Shown here one piece after another: positions 1 to 11,280 of a stretch of 64,000 bases of DNA. Numbering within the stretch: position 1 is the first letter of the stretch; each line of letters starts with the position of its first letter. The position numbers and the translations under genes were made by a program. The stretch comes from Corylus avellana (lineage: Eukaryota > Streptophyta > Magnoliopsida > Fagales > Betulaceae): assembly GCF_901000735.1 (NCBI RefSeq), contig NC_081543.1:14287574-14351573 (forward strand), written 5' to 3'. The notes beneath the pieces are model-generated. The model was not told where the DNA came from and did not search any database. It saw only the letters and a list, made by a program, of their open reading frames with translations.

Positions 1-15
1 AAGTTCACCGCTCTT

Positions 16-1281
16 ATGGACACTCTAGCGGCTGTGAATCAGCCCTTGAATAATTTTGAAGCTGTATCCTTCCTCCTTGCAGGCCTTGGAACAGACTATG
101 ACTCATTTGTGACCTCTGTCACTACTCGTGTGGAGCCTTTGTTACTGGACGAAATTTATGGCCATCTCTTGGCTCATGAACAACGCATCCAACACCAACT
201 GTCTTCTTTGGATGTCTCTCTTGCAGGTGCAAACTTTGCTGCCAGAGGAAAATCTCCTCGAGGTGGACGTGGCTCACGTTTCTCCTCTGACCGTGGAAAT
301 TCTCACTATACTCATGGCTCCTCTCACTCCAACTCATACCCCCACCGAAGTAGGGGGCGTGGACGTGGGTCTTTCTCCTCTCCACGACCTGTGTGTCAAG
401 TGTGCAACAAACCAGGTCATATTGCCCTGGACTGCTACCAACGCTTCAACAGCAACTACCAAAGGGATTCTCATCCCAACATGCAAGCACTCATGGCCTC
501 CTCCCATCCCATGGTTGAGCAGACCTGGTATCCTGACTCAGGTGCCTCTCATCACATCACTTCTGACTTAGCCAACCTCAACCTAAAGGCTGTAGATTAT
601 GGTGGTTCAGATCAACTTCGTGTCGGTAATGGTACTGGTCTCTCTATACATCATATTGGAAACACCCGAATCTCCACCCCCACTTCTCCCTTCACCTTAT
701 ATGATGTTCTGCATGTTCCTCAAATCAAGAAAAACTTATTATCTGTTCATCAATTTACAAAAGCTACTGACACTTATTTTGAGTTTCATCCCTTTCATTT
801 TCTTGTGAAGGATCGAACAACGGGGAAACCCCTGCTGCAAGGGCAGAATAGCCATGGGCTCTACTCCTTTCCGTCTTTTTCTGCTTCAAATAAATCTACC
901 CCTCCAACTGCACTGGTGGGTGAACGTACTTCGGTCCCTGGCTGGCACTCCAGATTAGGTCACCCAGCCTTTCGTGTTGTGCGTCCTCTTCTCTCAAAGT
1001 TCCAGCTTCCCTTTTCCACTACTCAGGGCACCCTTGCTTGCTCTGCTTGTCTTAGTTCCAAAAGTCACCAGCAAAGTTTTTCCCATGTTCACACACGTAG
1101 TCTTAGCCCTCTTGAACTTATTTACACGGGTGTTTGGGGCCCATCCCCCGTATGCTCCTCGGCTGGCTTTAAATACTACGTGTCCTTCCTTGATGACTTT
1201 AGTAGATACACTTGGATTTTTCCAATTGCCTGTAAAAGTGATGTATCTGCTATTTTTAATCAAATTCAAGCTTTATGTTGA
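16..1281 (+). pseudogene. copia gag-pol, first part (gag, zinc knuckle, protease, integrase N-terminus)
   Basis: The frame carries the gag C-terminus, a CCHC knuckle (C-x2-C-x4-H-x4-C near nt 390-435), the aspartic protease motif DSGA near nt 535-546, and the GAG-pre-integrase region with its zinc-binding histidines and cysteines near nt 940-1060. The frame stops at 1281. The integrase core continues in another frame, apparently because of one extra T near 1275. Polyprotein processing and integration are family knowledge. This copy cannot make a full polyprotein without frameshifting. Confidence 0.85.
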
Positions 1282-3784
1282 ACGTTATTTCTCTTGTCTC
1301 ATTAAAACTGTGCAATCTGACTGGGGTGGAGAATATCGCTCTCTTTCCAAAATTCTCCAACAACATGGCATTACTCATCGTCTCTCTTGCCCTCATACTC
1401 ACCAACAAAACGGTGTTGTTGAACGAAAGCACCGTCATATTGTCGAAACTGGTCTTGCATTATTATCCTTTGCAAGCATTCCTCGTCATTTTTGGGATGA
1501 TGCTTTTGTTACTGCATGTTATCTCATCAATCGAATGCCCACCTCCATTCTTAAAAATCAATCTCCTTTTGAGGTCCTATTTAAAACCCCACCCGATTAC
1601 AAATTTTTAAGAATTTTTGGTTGTGCCTGCTGGCCTCATCTCAGACCTTACAACTCCAACAAATTGCAACCTAGATCCACCCAGTGTGTTTTTATGGGCT
1701 ACAGTTTACGCCACAAAGGCTACAAATGCCTTCATCCCCCAACTGGCCGAATTTATTTTTCTAGAGATGTCCTCTTTCAAGAAGACATCTTTCCTTTTGC
1801 TAGTGTCCCATCCCCCTCAATTGCGTCGGACTCCTACACGTCTCCTACTAGGCTGCCCGTGTCTCATCCAAGTAAAATTGTGATCCATCCCTCTCTCTCT
1901 CCACGTGACATCCCAGAATCTGCTCCCCCTCACCCAAACCCACGTGAACATACTCAGCCTATGCCTACTAATTCCTTTTCCCCACATGAGGTCCCACCCC
2001 CTGACCCCTCTCCACCTACCAGCCCCTGCACTACACCTCACCCCTCTTCCCCCCATTCCACATCTGCACCTTCTCCCACTTTATGCTCACATTCTTCCCC
2101 TGCTGCCCCACTTCTACCCCTCTCTCACCATCCTATGATCACACGATCCAAACTTCATATCTCCAAACCAACCCTTCTTCCCGACGGCACCCCTAAATAC
2201 CCACCCCCTCATGCTTTACTCACTGCTACTAACTTGGATGATTTTGAACCTACTTGTTACTCTACAGCAATCCGGCATCCCAAATGGCGTGAGGCCATGA
2301 ATACAGAGTTTGATGCTTTGCTAAAAAACCAAACATGGCAACTTGTTCCTCTCTCTACTACCCAGAATATCATTGGTTGCAAGTGGGTTTTTCGGATTAA
2401 ACGCAAGGCGGATGGCTCTGTGGATCGTTACAAAGCCAGATTAGTTGCCAAAGGTTTTCATCAACTTCCGGGTATAGACTATGGAGAGACTTACAGCCCA
2501 GTCATCAAACCCACCACGGTACGTACTGTTCTGTCTATTGCAATCTCTGCTGGATGGGCTATCAGGCAAATTGATGTAAACAATGCCTTCTTACATGGTA
2601 CCCTCTCCGAAGATGTGTTCATGTCTCAACCTCCTGGTTTCTCTCACCCACAATTTCCACAGCACATCTGCAAGCTACGTAAGGCTTTGTATGGACTTAA
2701 ACAAGCTCCGCGGGCTTGGTTCTCCCGCTTGAGTAACCGCCTTCTTGACCTTGGCTTTCATGGTGCTAAATCAGACAGCTCCTTGTTCACGTTCAAATCT
2801 ACAGCTTTCACAATGTTTATCCTAATCTATGTTGACGATATCATAATCACTTGCTCTCACGCCCCTGCCATTGAGGACCTTCTGTCTCTGCTCCACTCTG
2901 ATTTCTCCATCAAAGACCTTGGTGCTCTCCATTTCTTCTTGGGCATTGAAGTGGTTGGCACCCCGGGCGGTTCCCTTTTATCCCAGCAAAGGTACATCCT
3001 GGACATCCTTCACCGCACAAAGATGGTTGCTGCCAAACCTGTCTCCTCTCCTATGTCCACAGCAACGAGTCTTTCTGCCTTTGAGGGAGCTTCATTTGAA
3101 GACCCCACCTTGTATCGAAGCACTGTAGGTGCTCTCCAATACCTGTGCATTACCCGTCCGGATATCTCATTCACAGTCAACAAACTCTCTCAGTTCTTAC
3201 AGAACCCCACTGTTCTCCATTGGCAATCAGTGAAGCACCTTTTGCGCTATCTCAAACAAACTATCCACTTCGGACTTCAAATTCAGAGATCCTCCTCTAC
3301 AGTACTTCAGGCCTTTACTGATGCCGACTGGGCAGGCAGCCGCGATGACCGGCGTTCCACTGGCGGGTATTGCATTTTTCTTGGTCAAAATCTAATTTCT
3401 TGGAGTTGCCGCAAACAAGCCACTGTTGCTCGTTCCAGCACTGAGGCCGAATACAAAGCTCTTGCTAATGCCGCTGCTGAAATTTCCTAGCTGAAATCTC
3501 TCCTTCAAGAACTTGGTATTCCAACTCACAAACCTCCGATACTTTGGTGTGATAATATTGGTGCTACCTATTTATCCTCTAATCCAGTGTTCCATGCTCG
3601 TACAAAACACGTGGAAATTGACTTCCATTTTGTTCGTGACATGGTTGCCTCTCAAAAACTTGACATTCGATTCTTGTCCACTCATGACCAACTTGCTGAC
3701 ATTTTTACAAAACCGCTCTCTACTGCCCGGTTCGCCTTCCTCCGGAGCAAGCTCAACGTCATGCCATTACCGTTGCGCTTGAGG
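1276..3784 (+). pseudogene. copia gag-pol, second part (integrase core, reverse transcriptase, RNase H)
   Basis: This continues the integrase core (DWGGEY and HQQNGVVERKHR-like segments), then a proline/serine-rich linker of about 100 residues, then the copia reverse transcriptase (WVFRIKRKADG, ARLVAKGF, YVDD at about nt 2828-2839) and RNase H (DADWAGS; STEAEYKAL). A TAG at 3488-3490 interrupts RNase H. The same frame resumes to about 3784 with the characteristic RNase H tail ([11 protein letters not shown]). The gag-pol is therefore broken at least twice. Confidence 0.88.
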
Positions 3785-3789
3785 GGGCG
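3775..3789 (+). promoter_or_regulatory. copia polypurine tract
   Basis: The purine-rich run GAGGGGG directly precedes the TGT that starts the 3' LTR. This is the expected plus-strand DNA primer site. Confidence 0.75.
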
Positions 3790-4103
3790 TGTCAACGATA
3801 TCCTCACTCTCCCCAATGTAGCTGCCTCTCGAGCCACACAAGACAAGGAACATCAAGACTCTGAAAGACAGGAGACTACCAGGAAACATGGAGCTGAACC
3901 TCGATCCAGACATTAAGGCCTTACACCACCTCATTGTATTATCTTGTAGATAATGTGCTGGCCCATTGTATGCTACTGACAGTAGCAGGTCCTTTCCCTG
4001 TGTCTTACCCTTTGTACAAACCTTTACAAATAGTGACCTGAGTCAAATACTCAGCAAGGCAAAAACAATTACAGTCAACTTATATTGTCTTCAATTAATT
4101 ACA
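3790..4103 (+). repeat. copia 3' LTR (about 314 bp)
   Basis: It begins TGTCAACG after the polypurine tract and ends TTAATTACA, giving TGT...ACA termini. The right edge is fixed because purine-permease homology (compare with 11937 onward) starts at the next base. No second LTR is in the window, so LTR divergence cannot be measured. Confidence 0.85.
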
Positions 4104-5623
4104 AGGAAGAAGGAGAAGATGGCGTTGAAGGCCAATTGGGTTGCACATAGTAGAGAATAAGTAGAGACAGGGAGGTATAAGAGTCCGTATGAATACATAA
4201 GGTTGTCACCTGCCAAGAGTAGGCCTAAAAATAGGTAGAGAAAGGCAAGGGTGACGACAGATGGTGGTCTTGCAGAGGAAGCAATATTTTCGTTGGATCT
4301 TGTGGAGGGTGAGAAGAAAAAGAGAAGGGGGAGTAGAATTGGGAAGCCTGCTGATTGAACAAATGTTGCCATCCATTTGCTATGCCCACCTTTGTCATAG
4401 TATAATCTTCCCAAGAGAGTGGCTACAGATTGGCCGGCAAGGAGAAAGATTATGTAAGAAGTCACACGAAGCCACCACTTGTAATGTTTGAGTTTAGGAA
4501 GTTGCAGTAGGTTGGTAAGAGAGGTGCCTTTATGTGAGTTTTGCTCTGGCTCGTCACCTAATCAGACACACACATAGAAACTAAACATAAGTCTTCATGA
4601 TTCACCAAGTGCAGAGAAAACAATTAAGAAAGGTTTCAACCATGTCAAGATTAGTGCCACTTTGGGAAAATGAGTTGTCCATGTAGATTGGGTAAATTAT
4701 AAAGACGTTTATGAGTGCTAAGATTCGATTAGACTTTATAAATGATTTTAGAGAATTTAATAGCGCAAATAAGACTAATGCTTTCACGTTGTTTCAAGAT
4801 GTGTCGCGTGAGTTGACATATTTGCTACTTATAATCCTGGGATGCACTGGAAACAGATGGTTTTGGTTGCTGCCTAAAAGCCAGAGTTTATGGGATACAC
4901 AAACTGCTTAACTATTTAATAGCCCACCAGTAACTGTGGGAGTTATGTTCTTCATGTTCATCTCATTTACTAACATCTATATGCATGCTTATTTACATAT
5001 TATTTTGATTGATTGTTGTAATCTTATTTTTCTGAAGTTGTTGGGGGTAGAAAAAGTGGACAAAAAAACTAAAGAACTGAAATTGATATAGCTCTGGACT
5101 TACTGATTGCCAGAAACAAAGCTTTGTGTGTTTGGCAACCCCTTTTTTGTGTAACTTTTCTTGTTGACCTTTTGTTCACCCGTTTCTCAAAACTTCTACA
5201 CAAAATGCAAGGTCGTAGGCATACAACTTTCTCGCACAAATTGATTAAAAGTTGCAACAAACAGGCTGGACATTGCTGACACTTATGATGACCAAATACC
5301 ACTCTTTTTTACCCAAAAGGTGAAGGAGAAATTACCCGAAAATTGGGTTGCTAGAAGAAAGAAGAGTAATGCTACACATACCTTCACTATACTCTCATTT
5401 TGGTGGCTTTTAAAACTACTACTTGATTAAAATCCTATAAAGATTCACTTCAAATTCAAAGCCACTTAAGGGAGTGTGAAACTGAACGTGAGGAATGTAG
5501 CATTACTCAAGGAAGAAAGAACTAATAACAAATATTCATGTATTTCAACAGTGAATCAGCGAGATGGGTGAGTGACAAACCTCGGGTTTCTGTTTGTCGT
5601 TGCAGCTCCTGAGCAGCCTCCAT
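4104..5623 (-). pseudogene. purine permease pseudogene, cut by the copia insertion
   Basis: This is a near-identical relative of the complete permease gene at 11281-13222. Exon 1 is 5623-5581 (43 bp, same phase) and exon 2 starts at 4557, giving an intron of about 1 kb (4558-5580). The coding frame runs through the first membrane segments and stops after about 130 exon-2 residues, where the copia LTR is joined; the rest must lie left of the window, beyond the element. Most substitutions are mild, so the gene was probably intact until the insertion. A 13-bp-TIR MITE also sits in its intron at 5364-5508, absent from the intact paralogue. Confidence 0.9.
5364..5508. mobile_element. MITE with 13-bp terminal inverted repeats
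   Basis: The ends GAGTAATGCTACA and TGTAGCATTACTC are perfect inverted repeats. Similar AAGAAAGAA flanks occur on both sides, consistent with a target duplication. The homologous intron of the intact permease gene lacks this segment. A related element lies at 23298-23489. Confidence 0.75.
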
Positions 5624-7370
5624 GAGGATTCAAAGAATCAAACAGATATGCTCATCTTTCTTCTTGTGTTCATGTTATAGGTGGCTTAAGTTGGCCAACT
5701 TGCCAGGTGGCAGCCGGCAACCTCTTACTGTTAGTTGAGTGTTTCCTCTTTATGAAGGTTTGTGAGTCTGACGCCATCCTTGTTGCAGCATTCACAAAAC
5801 CCGACATAATTAGTAATTTAGTGACCATTCTTAGGTTGGTAGCTTCATTTTTTTTTGCCAATCCAGCCAACTGTGTTGAACCAATTACTCAAGCAGTCTA
5901 CTTGGAGGTCATAAATATTAAATAGCAGGTCTTGTGTCCTCTTTCAAGTGGGCGGTCCGTTATAAAAGACAGAAGGATCGGGATTAGCTACAATCTCTTA
6001 TTTAAATTACAATTTGTTCGACTGCAATTGTATCGGAACAAATCTTGAGCCTTATTAAAAGCCTCTTTCAACTGGCAATCCGATTAATTATAAGAAATCT
6101 CGATCCGTTATTTATAGTCCTCCTGAGAAATATGATGGAAAATAAGTTTTCTATATGACTCAGACTCTGAATGTACTGGAGATTTGGTGTGTGAGTGTTT
6201 TTCACAACATTTTATGCTTTATATTTATTAATGAATCTCTACTTGTTTCAATATTTCAGGTGCTAGTCAGCAAAGTTTGGCTTCAGTAGGCTGATATCGA
6301 CCTTTACTTATTTAAAACTCACTTCTACGCCTCTTTCATTATCATCAAATAGGTGGTATCCGGGCCGCAACTTTGTATTACGACAAGAGTCTTAAGGCAT
6401 TCAACAACACAAATATTTTAAGGACAATTTTTCACACCTACCTATAAAAAATATTTTTAAAAAACATGTGATTACTAATATAGGAATAAAGATTAATTTA
6501 TTACTTTAAAAATAAGAAAATAAAGAGGTACAACACGACCTGCACGTCTATCTAAAGAAAGGTGTCTATCTAAAGAAAGGTGGTCGAGCATGTAATGACC
6601 TAGAGAAATTGTACGTTCTCTTTGGCTATACTATCATTCTAAAATGACTAATTATATTGCAATTTAAACTACCTAGAATCATTTGTTAAGGAATTAATGT
6701 AAGACCTAACATCCATAAACAACTTATTATCCGCCCACTTAACGCGAGACTAACTTTTGAGATGTCACAATCTCTACTCATGAACACTTTTATAATTTAC
6801 ATATCCAATACAGGACTAACTTTTGGGGTGTTAAAATCTTACACACTCAAATCTCTGACATCTTCATGTTCATGTCATGAAGTGTTATCTCAGCACCATA
6901 TAGTGTTACTATGTTGTTCTGATATCATTTGTAACGATTCATGAAAACCGTTAGTCACATTTGTAGTATCATTTCAAAAGAGCTAGTTAACTCGCAATTA
7001 AAACTCCTTAAAATCACTTTTAAGATTCAGTCTCATCTAGTAAAAAATTAATGTGAAACTTATCACCTATAAGCACATTTATAATTGATATTACAGCTAA
7101 AAATGTGTGATTCAAAGCTTTTAACTAGGAGTAATGTAATGTACCATACCACTATTTTACCATGTTGTTGTGGCATTATCAATCTGCCCTCAATCAATAA
7201 TTATTAAAAGAAAAAGAATCTAATGCTAAATTCACAATGCTACATTATTATAATAAGATAGTGATACCATTACTCTTTATAAAAAATATAAAATATAAAA
7301 TATATATATAAAAAAAACAAAAAACAATATTCACAGTTCTATATTTTTCTTGTAGAAAATGTCTGTAAGC
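5624..7370. other. intergenic, upstream of permease pseudogene
   Basis: 5624 to about 6360 aligns by eye with the upstream region of the intact permease (13223-14040), so it belongs to the segmental duplication. About 6365-7370 has no counterpart there and is AT-rich, with a short direct repeat of TCTATCTAAAGAAAGGTG at about 6547-6582. I see no gene. Confidence 0.6.
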
Positions 7371-7504
7371 CTATCTGGACGGTCAGAGATCCAAAAGGGA
7401 TTTTTAGTGTTGAGAAGATCAAGGGTTGACAATTGACAAGGACAATAATATGTGCAGCTTTTGGAATAGAGCTAAGCAATGGGACACCGGGACAGGGTAC
7501 ATTT

Positions 7505-7515
7505 GTCCCACATGG
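7505..7515 (+). promoter_or_regulatory. U2 snRNA upstream sequence element, copy A
   Basis: GTCCCACATGG matches the plant snRNA USE consensus RTCCCACATCG closely. It is only 50 bp from the U2 start. Copy B has 75 bp, and alignment shows about 25 bp missing here, including the TATA box. Confidence 0.75.
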
Positions 7516-7554
7516 ATTAAATTAGAGACAACAGATCAAAAGAAATATAAAAGC

Positions 7555-7741
7555 ATACCTTTCTCGGCCTTATGGCTAAGATCAAGTGTAGTATCTGTTC
7601 TCCTCAGCTTAATGTCTGATACGTGGGTCAACGACCCACATGATATTAAATTAATTTTTTTTCAGTGGGATGGTCCACCGCAGTACCTTGCTACAGGGAT
7701 CCTCAGGCGTTGCACTATAGCAAGGGCCAGGCGCTCCCCTC
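7555..7741 (+). ncRNA. U2 spliceosomal snRNA, copy A, probably a pseudogene
   Basis: It starts ATACCTTTCTCGGCC and contains the branch-point recognition core GTAGTA (within AAGTGTAGTATCTG), the stem-loop II region, a U-rich Sm-type site (AATTTTTTTT) and the 3' stem-loop sequence ending near CGCTCCCCTC. U2 snRNA pairs with the intron branch point in the spliceosome. Relative to copy B it lacks about 11 nt of the 3' stem-loop (after CAGGCG). It carries a TTATGG change near the 5' end where B has TTTTGG. Its promoter has lost the TATA region. Confidence 0.85.
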
Positions 7742-7745
7742 AGTA

Positions 7746-9204
7746 ACTAATCAAATATTTCTTGCTGCAGATTTTCTGTGTCTGTCAGTTGTATTAATTG
7801 TGTTATAATATATTTTCTACATTAAAATTATTTGGAAACCTATAGTTATACTGCAATTATATTTTTGTGGCTGTTATTCTGTATCTGTCAATTATATCAT
7901 GTGCATTATAATATAGAAAATTATTCTCCATATAACGGTGGTTAAACTAATTACCATATTTATCTATCTAAATTTTAAATTTTCCTATAAATAGAAGTGT
8001 TTTACAGATATTAAAGTTTATTAGAGGGTTATAGGAGAATTTAGAGTAGTGAACGACATATAGGTGTCACCGAATTTAGTTCTTTTATCTCTTACTTCCA
8101 GTTCTATAATTCTCATAATTTACATTACCCACAATTTTTTACAATGTGCTAACATTACAAATGTTAATGGGTAAAATTTTTGGTTAGCTGGGGTGACTCA
8201 ATTACTCGTTGTTATAGGATAGTTTATAGCAATTTGTTGTCTAGCCCGAGCATGTTGTTTGAAATTGGTTTTAAGAGAACAAATTGTTCGTAAACTCGCA
8301 TCTGTTACTTGAATTGCAATTCGGGCAACAAAATTCACCTCTAATATAGCTAGACTAAACTTTATCTTGCCTTTATTTGGACATTGTTAATGCAAGAGGC
8401 AAAGATAATTAGGTCATCCCCAAAGAAAATTTCCTTTGGATTCTTCAATGAGAGATATTTCTTTGGTATTCCTTCTGGATCCTTCTCCGATAAAAAGGGG
8501 AGAGATGATTTCTAACATTGGACCAAAAAAAAAAGGGACATAAAGGATTTTCTTGTCATAAGCTCCTAGAAGAGGACAAAAAAAAAAAAAAAAAACTCAA
8601 ATTGATTAATATGGAGAAAGAGGAAATAAAATGCATTCTCTCATCCATGAAATCAAAGAGTGGATTAATATAGATAATTATGCCGTGATTGGTTTATCAT
8701 CGTTGGATTGATCTACCTGACGCAAAGCTTGATTCATTAGGGGCAACCCCTTTATGGAGAATAGCCTTAAATATGTTGACCAAAACTATGGCTATAATTT
8801 TTTAGACTATATTACTGTTAAAGTATATAAAAATATAAAGAGAAAAAGCAAGAAAGAAATATACAGATTAAGGTGGTTCATCTTATAGCTTACGTCCACA
8901 CATTAAAGTTTTTTCTTGGCTACATATTTCCTTGATATATTTGATGATGTACAATACTCTATTTATAAAGAAAGAGTATGAGCGTTACAAACATTTCTAC
9001 TTCTACATTAATATCAATAAACTTAATGTATCGTTTGTAACTCTTGTTACTTGAGTTTTTGTAACTTTTGACTCGAATATTCTTTGTCTTTTGAGTTATT
9101 ATAGGCTGAAAATGCTGCACAGAGGGGGCCATCCTATCATGGTATTAGGGTTAAGAAGGTGTGATTCAGATTTTTAAGCAAGTGACCACTCTCAAAAAAC
9201 TACA

Positions 9205-9240
<36 letters not shown>

Positions 9241-9330
9241 TCGAAGGTTTTTAAGGAGCAGAGAGTCTGACATTGGAAATAGAAAAAATAAAGTTGGCAT
9301 TAATAACTCCCAATAAACTTTAAACCATTA
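7746..9330. other. intergenic, AT-rich
   Basis: No gene is supported. It contains a partial direct repeat (about 7776-7815 and 7880-7917), poly(A) tracts near 8528 and 8580, and an (AT)n microsatellite at 9208-9237. Confidence 0.5.
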
Positions 9331-9539
9331 AAAATACTTTGGTGTATATATATGTACTAGTGTATATGGTGCTGCTGGTTTGTGGGTTTTAGTTGCTTTG
9401 TTTTTTCCTTGTATTTTCATGTATGTTTTGTTGTCCTGGCCTTTGGGTTGAGGAATTGAATAATTTTTTGCCTTTCGGGTTTAAAAGAGAATAGTTTGGG
9501 TGTGGGTTTTTTGCTCATGCCTAGGAAATATGCTACCTT

Positions 9540-9785
9540 TGCCCCGGAAGGAGTCTACTAGAGTAGATATGTTCTATAAGCTGAAGATTGGGCAGGGTTT
9601 GCAGATGTTTGACGTCATAGATAGGATTTCAATTAAAGATATGCATGTTTTGACCTCTAGACATGTAATATTTTAGCTTCAGCTATGATCTTTCAAAATT
9701 ATTTTGTTCTGTGATTATAAAGAGCTCTTATGCTCTTGACTTTTCTATCAATAAAATCAGAATGAATTTCCCTTTAAAAAAAAAA
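9540..9785 (+). mobile_element. LINE-like 3' end with poly(A)
   Basis: The 3' segment resembles the minus-strand retroposon tail at 24300-24480: a stretch with TTAGCTT..GCTATGAT, then GCTCTTATGCTCTTGA, then ATGAATTTCCC, followed by an A run at 9776-9785. This looks like a truncated non-LTR retroelement end. No coding domain is visible, and the 5' limit is uncertain (possibly about 9330). Confidence 0.45.
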
Positions 9786-10490
9786 GGGGATATATGGGCA
9801 CTAGTGGTGCTTTTGTTGCGCACTTGGCACTTCAATTTTTATATTCTCTATTTTCCTTATTCCTATTACATATATTGCTTCACAACGCTCTAATATTTCA
9901 TTCAGAAAAGGGTCTTTTGTCGTGTCCAAGCTATTAAGGGCTTAAATTTTTTTTTCCAACTCAGATAGCACATAACGTTAAGTTGTCTTCTTCAAAAGTA
10001 ATGGGATCCAATAGATTATAGAAATTGTTAGAAGAGTTGACCACTTGTTGAGGTAAGATTAGAAGTATTTGTAATGAGAGAAGAATTTAGGCCTAATTTG
10101 TTATGGCGTCAAATAATTTTTTGAAAAACGTTTTGTTTATTTTTGGGTGTTTTGCATGGTGTAAAGTATTAATCTAACTTGAAAAATGCTTTCTAAAGAA
10201 AATAATATCCACTAGACATAAAATTGATGTTCTCCCACACCTCTAGACATTCAATTGTAAGAAGGCTCCTTATGGGACCTAAATACTCGAGCAAATCTCA
10301 AGTTGCTCGAATATCTAACTGGACAGGTGGGCTTTCTCACACAATTACTTACTCAAATTACAAATAATATGAGCAAGCAATTGATGAATCGGGTATCGAA
10401 TCCAAGTGCCCCATAGAAATCATTAGTGAGAATCGGCGAAGCATAAATATGTTTAAAATGATCAACAAAATAAGCCCCTATCATCGAACG
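9786..10490. other. intergenic, no recognised feature
   Basis: AT-rich sequence without a credible coding frame or structured repeat. Confidence 0.4.
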
Positions 10491-10662
10491 CTTAGGATCC
10501 AAAAGCGTCTTTATTTTTTGAGAAGAACAATAGATGACGAGGACAATAATCTCTGGATATTGTTATTATGCGCATAGTAGAGTTAAGCAATGGGACACAA
10601 CATATTTATCCCACATTGATTAAATGAGAGATGGCAAAGCGAGAGCTTTGCCGTAATGTATA
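10491..10662 (+). pseudogene. orphan U2 snRNA promoter remnant (copy C)
   Basis: This stretch aligns by eye with the promoter regions of U2 copies A and B (AGCAATGGGACAC, TTATCCCACATTGATTAAATGAGA, GAGAGCTTTGC). ATCCCACATTG at 10608-10618 is a USE-like element with one mismatch to consensus. The TATA position is degraded (GCCGTAATG) and no U2 body follows. It implies a third ancestral copy of the permease/U2 unit. Confidence 0.65.
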
Positions 10663-11280
10663 GTCTCACTGGTGGCCGTCGGGGTGGTCACGGCCACCCC
10701 TTAATTCTCAACAGAGATAGTACAACTACTTCCGAACCATTGCCTGGTGGTAGCTGCCACCCCCAACACCTACCGACATCCGACGGACTCATTTTTATTT
10801 TTATTTAAAAAAAAAAAAAAATTATTGTTATAGTTTGGACTAATTCATTTGAAATGAACTGTTTAGATAAAATGTATTGCACACTGCGAAATACCCAATT
10901 CAGATCTCGATCTATTTACAACTTCATTGCACGGTTGCACCAAATTTGGATTCTTGTAATTTGCTTACCGAATTGTAAGCAATTTAGGTAGCTTCACATA
11001 AAGGATGAGTGCAGGGCTATGTTCCGAATTGTTCGACTCTAAATCTTACAAGTGAACCTTGATCCTGTACATTGACGCCAACATTACCCATTTTCACCAT
11101 TGCTCTAGTAAAATCTTCCTTAAATGATGTTCCTTACTAGCTATCTAATACATAAAATGATGTTCTGAATGGCTGTTAAAAGGATAAGTAAGGTGACTTG
11201 CGTGCTTAAACATAATTGATGTAAGCATTAAATAAAATACTCAAAACACTGAAGTAATTAAAACAAAAAATAAAGTGTCA
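10663..11280. other. intergenic / 3' side of permease gene
   Basis: It contains a GC-rich GGTGGCCG...CGGCCACC palindromic stretch (about 10672-10700) and an A-rich tract. The part next to 11281 is probably permease 3' UTR. I see no gene. Confidence 0.4.

Larger units (their letters stand above)
1..4103 (+). mobile_element. Ty1/copia LTR retrotransposon, 5'-truncated by window edge, defective
   Basis: The domain order is gag C-terminus, CCHC zinc knuckle, protease, integrase, reverse transcriptase, RNase H, then a 3' LTR, which is the Ty1/copia order (integrase before RT). The 5' LTR and start of gag lie left of the window. The element is inserted in plus orientation into the purine-permease pseudogene. 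Host homology resumes at 4104, and AGGAA at 4104-4108 is the expected 5-bp target duplication; its partner is outside the window. A frameshift near 1275 and a stop at 3488-3490 make it non-autonomous. Confidence 0.93.

Noticed and set aside
7426..7746. Plus-strand open frame over U2 copy A
   Set aside because: It overlaps the snRNA promoter and body and has no protein-like composition or family match. It is a chance frame.
8815..9110. Possible solo copia LTR
   Set aside because: The sequence has LTR-like phrases, but no TG/CA edges with a target duplication could be found.
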